Below, one piece after another: positions 1 through 7,616 of a stretch of 64,000 bases of DNA. The stretch covers positions 1 to 64,000 of the forward strand of contig CAVXSB010000001.1 in the NCBI GenBank assembly GCA_963764315.1, in the 5' to 3' direction. The translations under genes were made by a program, and so were the position numbers. A model generated the notes under the pieces. That model saw only the letters and a program-made list of their open reading frames with translations, made no database searches and was not told the origin of the DNA. Position 1 is the first letter of the stretch; each line of letters starts with the position of its first letter. The DNA comes from DATLWN01 sp963764315 (lineage in GTDB: Bacteria > Pseudomonadota > Zetaproteobacteria > Mariprofundales > Mariprofundaceae).

Positions 1-95
1 TGGTGGGTTCCCGCCGATCCCTGCTCAAATATCTGAAGTCGACCGATTTCAGCCGTTATCGGACGCTGATCGATACCTTGGGCCTGCGTCGCTAA
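1..95 (+). CDS. rpsO: 30S ribosomal protein S15, C-terminal end (partial)
   Basis: Only the last 30 codons are present, with the 5' part outside the window. The readable end (…SLLKYLKSTDFSRYRTLIDT… ending GLRR, then TAA at 93-95) matches the S15 C-terminus, which binds 16S rRNA in the 30S platform. The next gene is pnp, the order seen in most proteobacteria. A terminator lies between them, so pnp probably receives both read-through and its own transcription. Confidence 0.9.
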   Translation, partial: VGSRRSLLKYLKSTDFSRYRTLIDTLGLRR

Positions 96-105
96 TTCAT
101 GCATG

Positions 106-138
106 GGGCGGTTCCATTCGGACCGCCCTTTGTTTTTT
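106..138 (+). terminator. Intrinsic terminator after rpsO
   Basis: A 7-bp stem (GGGCGGT at 106-112 with ACCGCCC at 122-128) is followed by a T-rich run (129-138). It lies 11 bp after the rpsO stop. In related bacteria partial read-through here supplies pnp mRNA. Confidence 0.8.
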
Positions 139-192
139 CCTTCTTCGCTTTCTCCGCTGCCAGAGACATGAATCCTGCGAAGGATGTATTAA

Positions 193-2301
193 ATGTTTGA
201 TATCAAAACCAGTAAGGCGACCGTAGGCGGTCGCGACATATCGTTTGAAACCGGGCGCGTTGCCCGTCAGGCCGGCGGCTCCGTGCTGGCGAAAATCGGC
301 GATGTCGTCGTGCATGTGGCTGCGACGGCCGCCAAGACCCCGCTGCAGGGCGTGGACTTCATGCCGCTGACCGTGCACTACCAGGAAAAGACCTATGCTG
401 CGGGCCGCTTCCTTGGCGGCTTCTTCAAGCGCGAGGGTCGCCCCTCCGAGAAGGAGACCCTGACCAGCCGTCTGATCGATCGTCCGATTCGCCCGCTGTT
501 CCCCAAGGGTTTTTTCCACGAGACCCAGGTGATCGCCACGGTGATCTCCGCCGATGAGCAGACCAATCCGGATATCGTGGCCATCAATGGTGTCTCCGCC
601 GCACTCGCCATTTCCGATGTGCCGTTTGCCGAGCCGATCGCGGCCTCACGTGTCGGCCTGATCGACGGCGAGTTCGTGTTGAATCCGAGTTACGAGCAGT
701 TGCAGGAATCGAAGCTGGACCTGGTGGTCGCCGGTACGCGCGACGCCGTGTTGATGATCGAATCCGAGGCCAAGGAGCTCTCCGAGGAGCAGATGATCGA
801 TGCGATCATCTTCGGCCAGGAAGGCTACCAGCCGGTGCTCGACGCCATCGAGGCGCTGGTCGCACAGGCCGGCAAGCCGAAGATGGCCATCGAACTGGCC
901 GGCAGCGGCGATGCCGTCAAGCAGGCCGTCAAGACTGCCTTCGAGTCCGATGTGCGCGCCGCCTATGCGATCAAGGACAAGTCCGAGCGTGCGGCGAAGA
1001 TCGAGGCCTTCCGCCTTGCCGCCAAGGAGAAGCTGGCCGGTACGGAAGAAAATCCGGGCGAGTATTCCTCCAACGATGTGTCTTCCGCGCTGAAGAGTCT
1101 GGAGAAGGACGTGGTTCGCCGCTCGATCATTGCCGGCAATCCCCGCATCGACGGTCGTTCGACCAAGGACGTGCGTGCCATCGATTGCCAGGTCGGCGTG
1201 CTGCCGCGTACCCATGGCTCGGCGCTGTTCACGCGCGGTGAGACCCAGGCTCTGGTCACCATCACGCTGGGCACCGAGTCCGATATGCAGCTCACCGAAA
1301 GCCTGGAGGGCGTGGCCAAGCAGCGCTTCATGCTGCACTACAACTTCCCGCCGTACTCCGTGGGCGAGGCCCGTCGCATGGGTCCTCCGGGACGTCGCGA
1401 GATCGGCCACGGCAGGCTTGCCCGCCGCGGCATCGAGGCGGTGCTTCCGTCGCTGGAAGAGTTCGGCTACGCCATCCGTTCGGTGTCCGAGATTACCGAA
1501 TCCAACGGTTCCTCCTCGATGGCCTCGGTGTGCGGCACCTCGCTGGCCCTGATGGATGCCGGTGTGCCGGTGAAGGCTGCTGTGGCCGGTGTGGCCATGG
1601 GTCTGATCCTCGAGAAGGACGGCCATGCCGTGCTCACCGATATCCTCGGCGACGAGGATCATCTGGGCGACATGGATTTCAAGGTGGCCGGTACCCGTGA
1701 GGGCGTGACCACGCTGCAGCTGGACATCAAAATCGGCGGCCTGACCCGTGAGATCATGCGTGAGGCGCTGGCCCAGGCGAATGCCGGACGCATGCATATC
1801 CTGGACGAGATGGCCAAGTGTCTCACCGAGCCGCGTGCAGCCATTGCCGAGCATGCGCCGCGCATGTTCACCATGAAGATCCATCCGGACAAGATTCGCG
1901 AGGTCATCGGTGCTGGCGGCAAGGTGATCCGCGGTATCGTCGAGGAATCGGGCGCCAAGGTCGATATCGAGGACGACGGCACCATCAAGATCTTTGCCGT
2001 CACCGGAGAAGCCGGCGAACATGCCAAGAAGCTCATCACCGACATCGTGGCCGAGGTCGAGGTGGGCAAGGTCTACGAGGGCAAGGTCGTCAAGCTGATG
2101 GACTTCGGGGCCTTCGTACGCATCCTCGGTAATACCGACGGCCTGGTGCATATCTCGCAGATCGCCCATCACCGTGTGGAGAAGGTCGGCGATGAACTGA
2201 AGGAAGGCCAGGTGGTGCGCGTCAAGGTGCTGGAGGTGGACCGCAGCGGTAAGATTCGCCTGTCCATGAAGGCCCTGATGGAAGAGCCGAACGAGGCCTG
2301 A
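193..2301 (+). CDS. pnp: Polyribonucleotide nucleotidyltransferase (PNPase)
   Basis: PNPase is a phosphorolytic 3'-5' exoribonuclease and a degradosome component. At 702 residues it has the usual family length. The order is RNase PH-like domain 1, a helical linker, RNase PH-like domain 2 (GEARRMGPPGRREIGHG near 390-406), a KH domain with the IGAGGKVIRGI loop near 570, and an S1 domain from about 622 (EGKVVKLMDFGAFVRI). The ATG follows AAGGA at good spacing. It is flanked by terminators on both sides. Confidence 0.97.
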   Translation: MFDIKTSKATVGGRDISFETGRVARQAGGSVLAKIGDVVVHVAATAAKTPLQGVDFMPLTVHYQEKTYAAGRFLGGFFKREGRPSEKETLTSRLIDRPIRPLFPKGFFHETQVIATVISADEQTNPDIVAINGVSAALAISDVPFAEPIAASRVGLIDGEFVLNPSYEQLQESKLDLVVAGTRDAVLMIESEAKELSEEQMIDAIIFGQEGYQPVLDAIEALVAQAGKPKMAIELAGSGDAVKQAVKTAFESDVRAAYAIKDKSERAAKIEAFRLAAKEKLAGTEENPGEYSSNDVSSALKSLEKDVVRRSIIAGNPRIDGRSTKDVRAIDCQVGVLPRTHGSALFTRGETQALVTITLGTESDMQLTESLEGVAKQRFMLHYNFPPYSVGEARRMGPPGRREIGHGRLARRGIEAVLPSLEEFGYAIRSVSEITESNGSSSMASVCGTSLALMDAGVPVKAAVAGVAMGLILEKDGHAVLTDILGDEDHLGDMDFKVAGTREGVTTLQLDIKIGGLTREIMREALAQANAGRMHILDEMAKCLTEPRAAIAEHAPRMFTMKIHPDKIREVIGAGGKVIRGIVEESGAKVDIEDDGTIKIFAVTGEAGEHAKKLITDIVAEVEVGKVYEGKVVKLMDFGAFVRILGNTDGLVHISQIAHHRVEKVGDELKEGQVVRVKVLEVDRSGKIRLSMKALMEEPNEA

Positions 2302-2327
2302 TCGCTGCCAACCATGCCCAAGGCATG

Positions 2328-2359
2328 AAAAAGAGGCGGGTCGATCCCGCCTCTTTTTC
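2328..2359 (+). terminator. Intrinsic terminator after pnp
   Basis: A long perfect stem (AAAGAGGCGGG, loop TCGA, then CCCGCCTCTTT) runs straight into a T-run. It lies about 27 bp after the pnp stop and separates pnp from the M16 peptidase. Confidence 0.9.
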
Positions 2360-2391
2360 GTTGAAAGAGATGCCGCATTGGAGGAAATATC

Positions 2392-3654
2392 ATGTCCTTT
2401 GCCGAAGAAACGCAGCTGGCGGGTGGGCCGCTGGTGCTGACGCACGCCATGGCCGAGGTCCATACCGTGGCCCTGGGCTTCTTCGTCGACGTCGGCAGCC
2501 GGGATGAATCGCCGGCCGAGGCCGGTATCGCCCATGCGCTGGAGCATATGCTGTTCAAGGGCACACGGGATCACGATGCGCTGGCGCTGAACGAGCGGCT
2601 CGACCTTCTGGGTGGCACCGCCAACGCCTTCACCTCGCGCGAGCGCACCTGCTTCCATATCCACGTCATGCGCGAGGACTGGCAGGAGGCGCTGGGGCTG
2701 GTGGCCTCGATGCTGCTGCAGCCGACCCTGCCTGCCGATGAATGGATCAAGGAGCGGGAGGTTATCTTCTCGGAGATGGCCATGGTCGAGGATGCGCCCG
2801 ACGACTGGGCCATGGAGCAGCATATGCAGGCGCTGTTCCCGGGGCACTCGCTCGGTCGCCCGGTGCTGGGCGGGCGCGACAGCCTGACCGCGGTGGGGCG
2901 CTCCGAGTTGGAATCCTTCCTGCAGGCCCATTACCGTCCCCCGAGGCTGGTGGTCGCCGCCGCCGGTGGTATCGATCACCGGGCTATGGTGGAGGCCGTG
3001 GCCGCCATCGCCTGGCCGCAAGCCGGCGATGGGCAGGCGGCGCGCACACCGGTTGACCCGGCGTCCGGGGTGCAGGCCCTGGTGCGCGATTCCGGCCAGA
3101 CGAATCTGGTGCTCTCCTATCCGGGCATCACCGCCGCTTCCACGGAACGCCCGGTGGCCTGGGTGGCGAACCAGCTGCTGGGCGGTGGCGTCAGCTCCAG
3201 GCTGTTCCGGGAGGTGCGCGAGAAGAGGGGGCTGGCCTATCATGTGGGGACGCATCTGGCGCTGCTGTCCGATGTCGGCGTCTGGACGATCACCTGCGAT
3301 ACCGAGCCGGAGCGCCTGGATGCGTGCATCGACGTCATCACCGCCGCGCTGGAGGGGTTTGCCGATGGCGTGTCCGAGGAAGAGCTGGCGCGCGCCAAGC
3401 GGCAGCTGCAGATTCAGATGCGTATGGGCATGGACTCGGTGGAGGGCATGATGCTGTACCTGGGGGGGCGCCTAGACGAGGGCGAGCTATTGTCCCCGGA
3501 CGACTGGGTGCAGGCGGTACAGGACGTGTCGATTGACGCCGTGCGCGCGTGGATCCGTACGCACATGGCGCAGCCGCCGCTGTGGACGGTCTCCGGGCCT
3601 GAGGCGGCAGTGCGGCGCGCGGAGCATCGCTTGCGCGCCGTAAATGCCCGCTGA
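2392..3654 (+). CDS. M16 family zinc peptidase (processing-protease-like)
   Basis: A 420-residue pitrilysin/mitochondrial-processing-peptidase-like metalloprotease. The inverted zinc motif HALEH (H48, E51, H52) is intact, with the downstream Glu-rich helix EREVIFSEM supplying the third ligand. The substrate-binding R/Y pair is visible in FREVREKRGLAY. There is no signal peptide, so it is probably cytoplasmic. The ATG follows GGAGGAA. Its specific substrate cannot be read from sequence. It is followed by cysE after 12 bp, so co-transcription is likely. Confidence 0.9.
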   Translation: MSFAEETQLAGGPLVLTHAMAEVHTVALGFFVDVGSRDESPAEAGIAHALEHMLFKGTRDHDALALNERLDLLGGTANAFTSRERTCFHIHVMREDWQEALGLVASMLLQPTLPADEWIKEREVIFSEMAMVEDAPDDWAMEQHMQALFPGHSLGRPVLGGRDSLTAVGRSELESFLQAHYRPPRLVVAAAGGIDHRAMVEAVAAIAWPQAGDGQAARTPVDPASGVQALVRDSGQTNLVLSYPGITAASTERPVAWVANQLLGGGVSSRLFREVREKRGLAYHVGTHLALLSDVGVWTITCDTEPERLDACIDVITAALEGFADGVSEEELARAKRQLQIQMRMGMDSVEGMMLYLGGRLDEGELLSPDDWVQAVQDVSIDAVRAWIRTHMAQPPLWTVSGPEAAVRRAEHRLRAVNAR

Positions 3655-3666
3655 TAGGGTGATCGC

Positions 3667-4410
3667 ATGAGTATCCGTCAAACCCTGCGCGAGGACATCC
3701 GCATGGCCTTCGAGCGCGATCCGGCCGCCCGCTCGACGGGAGAGGTGCTGTTCTGCTATCCGGGGCTGCACGCCGTCTGGTTCTACCGGCTCGGGCATGG
3801 GCTGTGGCGCCGTCGCTGGTATTTCCTGGGTCGCCTAGTGTCGCATATCGGCCGCTGGATGACCGGCATCGAGATCCATCCGGGCGCCACCATCGGTCGG
3901 CGTTTCTTCATCGACCACGGCATGGGCGTCGTCATCGGCGAGACGGCCGAGATCGGCGACGACGTGACGCTGTACCATGGCGTCACCCTGGGCGGTACCA
4001 CCTGGGAGAAGGCGAAACGGCATCCGACGCTGGGCGATGGTGTCGTCGTCGGCGCCGGGGCCAAGGTCCTGGGGCCGATTGTCATCGGTGAGCATTCGCG
4101 CATCGGCAGTAATTCCGTGGTGCTGCGCGACGTGCCGGCGCATTCGACGGTGGTCGGCATCCCCGGCACCGTGGTCGGCAAGACCGAGCCCATGGTTACC
4201 GACGATGGCCGTCTGAACCTCGATCATCACCAGATGCCGAATCCGGTGGCCGAGGCGCTGAAGCATGTGGTACAGATGATCGACGACGTCAATGCCCGCC
4301 TCGACGCCATCCATCCGAAGCGCCAGCCGTGCGAGAAGGAAAAAGAGCTCGCCGCGGACATGGAGAAGGAGCACAAGGAACTGGATCGTTTCTTCGGCAG
4401 CGATATCTAA
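3667..4410 (+). CDS. cysE: Serine O-acetyltransferase
   Basis: It makes O-acetylserine from serine and acetyl-CoA, the first step of cysteine synthesis. The 247-residue protein has an N-terminal helical part and then left-handed beta-helix hexapeptide repeats (HPGATIGRRFFIDHGMGVVI, GETAEIGDDVTLYHGVTLGG), followed by the VGIPG turn. It is shorter than E. coli CysE and resembles the EpsC/short class found next to isc genes. It sits directly upstream of iscR, which links cysteine supply to Fe-S assembly. Confidence 0.94.
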   Translation: MSIRQTLREDIRMAFERDPAARSTGEVLFCYPGLHAVWFYRLGHGLWRRRWYFLGRLVSHIGRWMTGIEIHPGATIGRRFFIDHGMGVVIGETAEIGDDVTLYHGVTLGGTTWEKAKRHPTLGDGVVVGAGAKVLGPIVIGEHSRIGSNSVVLRDVPAHSTVVGIPGTVVGKTEPMVTDDGRLNLDHHQMPNPVAEALKHVVQMIDDVNARLDAIHPKRQPCEKEKELAADMEKEHKELDRFFGSDI

Positions 4411-4438
4411 ACCTGTTCCGCGGCGGCGGATACCCATA

Positions 4439-4463
4439 ATACTTGACTAAAAGAGTATGGTAT
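4439..4463 (+). promoter_or_regulatory. IscR type-1 operator within the iscR promoter
   Basis: This 25-bp stretch matches the E. coli type-1 IscR consensus at 22 of 25 positions by my comparison. It begins ATACTTGACT and ends GGTAT. A -35-like TTGACT (4443-4448) is embedded in the site. It lies 45 bp before the iscR start. The expected behaviour is repression of iscR and downstream genes by [2Fe-2S]-IscR. Confidence 0.75.
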
Positions 4464-4508
4464 AAGACCATAGGCCGTTCTGGGGTCTTTCACCCACAGG
4501 AGGTATTC

Positions 4509-5027
4509 ATGCGTTTGACCAGCAAAGGACGATATGCCGTTTCGGCCATGGTGGATCTCGCCCTGCATCAGCACGAGGGGCCGGTGACGCTGGCAGCCAT
4601 CGCCGAGCGCCAGTTCATTTCCCTGTCGTATCTGGAGCAGCTGTTCCGCCGCCTGCGCGAGGGTGGGCTGGTGCGCTCCGTACGCGGGCCTGGCGGCGGC
4701 TATCTGCTGAATAGCGATCCCGATGGTATCTCCGTGGCCGACGTCATCCGTGCCGTCGACGAGGAGATCAAGGCGACCAAATGCGTCAACGCCATGCGCG
4801 GCTGCCATCGCGGCAACCGCTGCTCCACCCACAACCTGTGGATCGCGCTGGGCAAGCATATCTACCGTTTCCTCGATGTGGTGACGATCCAGCAAGTCTG
4901 CGAGAAGAATGTCAGCCTCGATGCCATCGACCTGCCGCCGGTGGAGAATTACCTGGTGGACGACGAGCCGGAGGACCTGGCGGTGCGCATGACCATGGAG
5001 CCGAGGCTTGCGCCATCGGTATCTTGA
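4509..5027 (+). CDS. iscR: Fe-S cluster regulator IscR (Rrf2 family)
   Basis: A 172-residue Rrf2 winged-helix regulator. The N-terminus MRLTSKGRYAVSAMVDLALH and the recognition region SLSYLEQLFRRLREGGLV are typical. The cluster ligands C92, C99, C105 and H108 sit where E. coli IscR has C92/C98/C104/H107. The ATG at 4509 is preceded by AGGAGGT; a longer reading from 4443 would run through the operator and was rejected. The C-terminal tail is somewhat longer than in E. coli. It autoregulates through the upstream site by analogy. Confidence 0.95.
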   Translation: MRLTSKGRYAVSAMVDLALHQHEGPVTLAAIAERQFISLSYLEQLFRRLREGGLVRSVRGPGGGYLLNSDPDGISVADVIRAVDEEIKATKCVNAMRGCHRGNRCSTHNLWIALGKHIYRFLDVVTIQQVCEKNVSLDAIDLPPVENYLVDDEPEDLAVRMTMEPRLAPSVS

Positions 5028-6147
5028 TTTCAACGCCACCTCGCCGATGGGCGAGGTGGTTCTTTCGGCCGTAGCCAAGGCCGGCCGCGAGGCGTTCGGC
5101 AATCCCTCGAGCCTGCATTGGGCGGGGCGTGCCGCCCGCCGCGTGCTGGACGATGCCCGGGATGCGCTGGCGGCATATATCGGGGCCGAGCCGGGGTCGG
5201 TGGTGTTCACCTCCGGCGGCACCGAGGCGAACAATCTGGCCATCAGCGGCACGCTTGCCGGACAGGCGCCAGGGCGCATCGTCACCACGGCCATCGAGCA
5301 TCCGTCGGTGCTGCGCCCGCTCGAGCGTCTGGCGCAGCAGGGCTGGGAACTGATACGCATCCGCCCTGGGCGCGATGGCGTGGTGTCGGCTGCGTCCATG
5401 TGCGAGGCCATCGTCCCCGGTACGCGCATGGTCTGTCTGATGGCGGCCAACAACGAGACCGGCGCCATACAGCCGGTGGCGCCGATCGTGCGGCATTGCC
5501 GCGACATGGGCGTTCCCGTGCTCGTCGATGCGGTGCAGGTACTCGGCAAGATGCCCCTGGATCTGCAGGCCTGGGATGCGGATTTCGTGGCCTTGTCGGC
5601 GCACAAGATCGGCGGCCCGAAGGGCGTTGGGGCCCTGATCGTACGGCGCGGCCAGGCGTTGCAGGAGCTGACTCCGGGCGGCGGACAGGAGCGCAAGCGT
5701 CGCTCCGGTACCGAGAACGTGCCGGGTATCGCCGGTTTTGCGGCCGCCTTGGGCCAGGCCGATTTCGCGGCGATGCGCAGCCTTCGCGATGCCTTCGAGA
5801 CGCAGCTGTCGGCGCTTTTCCCCGAGGCGAGGGTGTTCGCATCCGAGGCCTCCCGGCTGCCGAACACCAGCATGATCCATCTCCCCGGCATGGAGGGGGA
5901 GACGCTGTTGATGCAGCTGGATCTGGCCGGGTTCGCCGTCGCCTCCGGTTCGGCCTGTTCATCCGGCAAGCGCGAACCCTCGCATGTGCTGCTGGCGATG
6001 GGGGCGACGCATGATCAGGCGAGAAGCAGCCTGCGCGTCAGTTTTGGCCCCGGCAATACCATGGAGGATGCGCAGGCGCTGGCCGAGGCGCTGGCCGCAG
6101 CGCAAGCGCGGCTGCAGGTCATGGCTGGCATGCGGCGTACCGCCTGA
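5008..6147 (+). CDS. iscS: Cysteine desulfurase (NifS/IscS type)
   Basis: A PLP enzyme that removes sulfur from cysteine as persulfide for Fe-S clusters and tRNA thiolation. K200 (SAHKIGGPKG) is the PLP lysine and C317 (SGSACSSGKREPSHVL) the persulfide cysteine. At 379 residues it is shorter than E. coli IscS (404) and closer to NifS/IcsS forms. The start is TTG at 5008, overlapping the iscR 3' end by 20 bp, which suggests translational coupling. No iscU, hscBA or fdx follows, so the scaffold protein must be encoded elsewhere. Confidence 0.93.
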   Translation: MRHRYLDFNATSPMGEVVLSAVAKAGREAFGNPSSLHWAGRAARRVLDDARDALAAYIGAEPGSVVFTSGGTEANNLAISGTLAGQAPGRIVTTAIEHPSVLRPLERLAQQGWELIRIRPGRDGVVSAASMCEAIVPGTRMVCLMAANNETGAIQPVAPIVRHCRDMGVPVLVDAVQVLGKMPLDLQAWDADFVALSAHKIGGPKGVGALIVRRGQALQELTPGGGQERKRRSGTENVPGIAGFAAALGQADFAAMRSLRDAFETQLSALFPEARVFASEASRLPNTSMIHLPGMEGETLLMQLDLAGFAVASGSACSSGKREPSHVLLAMGATHDQARSSLRVSFGPGNTMEDAQALAEALAAAQARLQVMAGMRRTA

Positions 6148-6170
6148 TATCTTTTCAAAGGATGATGCCC

Positions 6171-6512
6171 ATGATGCCCGATATCGAATTCACCGATGCC
6201 GCCCGCGCCCAGATGCTCAGGGTGATGAAGCAGGAAGGCGGCGATGATGCCGGCGGCGGTATCCGCCTGAGCGTGCGCCGTGCCGGCTGCTCCGGTTACG
6301 AGTATGTGATGGTGTATGTCCTGGCCCCCGAGAAGGGGGATCTGGTGCGGCATTTCGACGGCTTCGACCTGTATGTCGACGATGCGTCCTATGCCGAGGC
6401 CCTGAAGGGGGTACGCGTCGACTACCAGCAGGATCTGCTGTCCTCCGCCTTCGTGTTCAGCAACCCGAACAAGAAGGGCGAGTGCGGCTGCGGGTTGTCG
6501 TTTACCGTCTGA
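6171..6512 (+). CDS. A-type Fe-S carrier (IscA/ErpA/SufA family)
   Basis: This 113-residue protein passes Fe-S clusters or iron to target proteins. The three invariant cysteines are visible: C40 (RRAGCSGYEY) and C105/C107 (KKGECGCGLSF). The start was set at 6171 because AAAGGA at 6157-6162 has correct spacing to it; the ATGs at 6162 and 6165 overlap or abut the ribosome site. It lies 23 bp after the desulfurase, so same operon. Which of IscA, ErpA or SufA it is cannot be settled from sequence alone. Confidence 0.88.
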   Translation: MMPDIEFTDAARAQMLRVMKQEGGDDAGGGIRLSVRRAGCSGYEYVMVYVLAPEKGDLVRHFDGFDLYVDDASYAEALKGVRVDYQQDLLSSAFVFSNPNKKGECGCGLSFTV

Positions 6513-6581
6513 TCCGGGCGTCGACATTTCGTGCCCTGATGCCCATGCTTGCCATGGGCGCGATGTCCATGGGGGAGTTGC

Positions 6582-7115
6582 ATGCCATACGTCCTGTTAT
6601 CCATTTCCGGCCACGATCGTCCGGGCATCGTGCGCGATGTCGCCGAGTCCCTGTTGCATCTGGATGCCAATATCGAGGATTCGTCGATGACGGCGCTGCG
6701 CGGTCGGTTCACGATGATGCTGATCGTGCGCCTGCCGGGTGATGCCGGGCTTGCCGGGCTCAAGGGGGCGCTGGCCGAACTCGAGCAGCGCACCCATCTC
6801 ACCATCCAGTCCCAGCCGATTGCGGATGACGAGGCGCAGGCAGCGAGTATGGAGCCGGATTGCGTGGTGACTGTGCATGGTGCCGATCGCATGGGCATCG
6901 TGCATGCGGTGACCGAGGCCGTGGCGGCCTGTGGCGCCTCGGTGGTCGACCTTTCGACTCGGGCGCACGGCACGAATGATGAGGCGGTGTACATGATGGC
7001 GCTGGAAGTGCATGCCGGTGAACGCCGCGATGCCATGCGCGAGCGGCTTGCGGCGGTGGGTGCTCGCTTGCAGGTCGACATCGCCGTGCACGATATCGAT
7101 GAATCGGTGCTTTGA
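6582..7115 (+). CDS. Tandem ACT-domain protein (GcvR-like)
   Basis: 177 residues with two ACT domains: one starting YVLLSISGHDRPGIVRDVAE and a second starting VVTVHGADRMGIVHAVTEAV. This is the architecture of GcvR, the glycine-cleavage repressor partner, and related amino-acid sensors. The start at 6582 follows GGGGGAG; the frame is open further upstream without homology. It sits between Fe-S genes and peptide deformylase (next gene 3 bp away). No gcvA or gcv operon is in the window, so the regulatory target is unknown. Confidence 0.8.
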   Translation: MPYVLLSISGHDRPGIVRDVAESLLHLDANIEDSSMTALRGRFTMMLIVRLPGDAGLAGLKGALAELEQRTHLTIQSQPIADDEAQAASMEPDCVVTVHGADRMGIVHAVTEAVAACGASVVDLSTRAHGTNDEAVYMMALEVHAGERRDAMRERLAAVGARLQVDIAVHDIDESVL

Positions 7116-7118
7116 GGC

Positions 7119-7616
7119 TTGTCCGCATCGATCCTGACCCTGCCCGATCCGCGCTTGCGGCTACGGGCGGAGCCGGTGACCCGGTTTGATCAGAATACCT
7201 CGGATCGGCTCGATACGCTGGAGTGCGCCATGCGCTCCGGTCCCGGCGGTGTCGGCATTGCGGCACCGCAACTCGGGATGCCGGAGCGCATGGTGATCGT
7301 CGATTGCCGCCTCGGCCGCCGACCCTGCCGCAACCATGGGCTGCTGCGCTTGCTCAATCCCGAGATCGAACGCGGGGAAGGGCAGGTGCTGGGGCGTGAG
7401 GGTTGCCTGTCGGTGCCGGATTGGGTCGGCATGGTGTCGCGCGCATCGCAGATTACCGTGCGCTATCAGGACGAACATGGGCAGAGGCAGCGGCTCGAGA
7501 GCTCGGGCTTCGAGGCCAGGGTCATCCAGCATGAGGTCGATCACCTCGATGGCATCCTGTTCATCGACCGGGTGGTTTCGGTCCACGATCTGACCCGCAG
7601 GATGCCGTCCGGCTAG
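7119..7616 (+). CDS. def: Peptide deformylase
   Basis: A metal-dependent hydrolase that removes the formyl group from nascent N-termini. All three signatures are present: GVGIAAPQ (44-51), EGCLSVP with metal ligand C96, and QHEVDHLDG with ligands H138 and H142. 165 residues is a normal length. The likely start is TTG at 7119, with GAGG just upstream overlapping the previous stop region. It differs from the common def-fmt arrangement because no fmt follows. Its 3' end overlaps the stop of the convergent HD-GYP-like gene by 4 bp. Confidence 0.93.
   Translation: MSASILTLPDPRLRLRAEPVTRFDQNTSDRLDTLECAMRSGPGGVGIAAPQLGMPERMVIVDCRLGRRPCRNHGLLRLLNPEIERGEGQVLGREGCLSVPDWVGMVSRASQITVRYQDEHGQRQRLESSGFEARVIQHEVDHLDGILFIDRVVSVHDLTRRMPSG

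Noticed and set aside
646..3255. An 869-codon minus-strand frame across pnp and the M16 gene
   Set aside because: Spans two real genes and a terminator on the other strand; composition is antisense-like.
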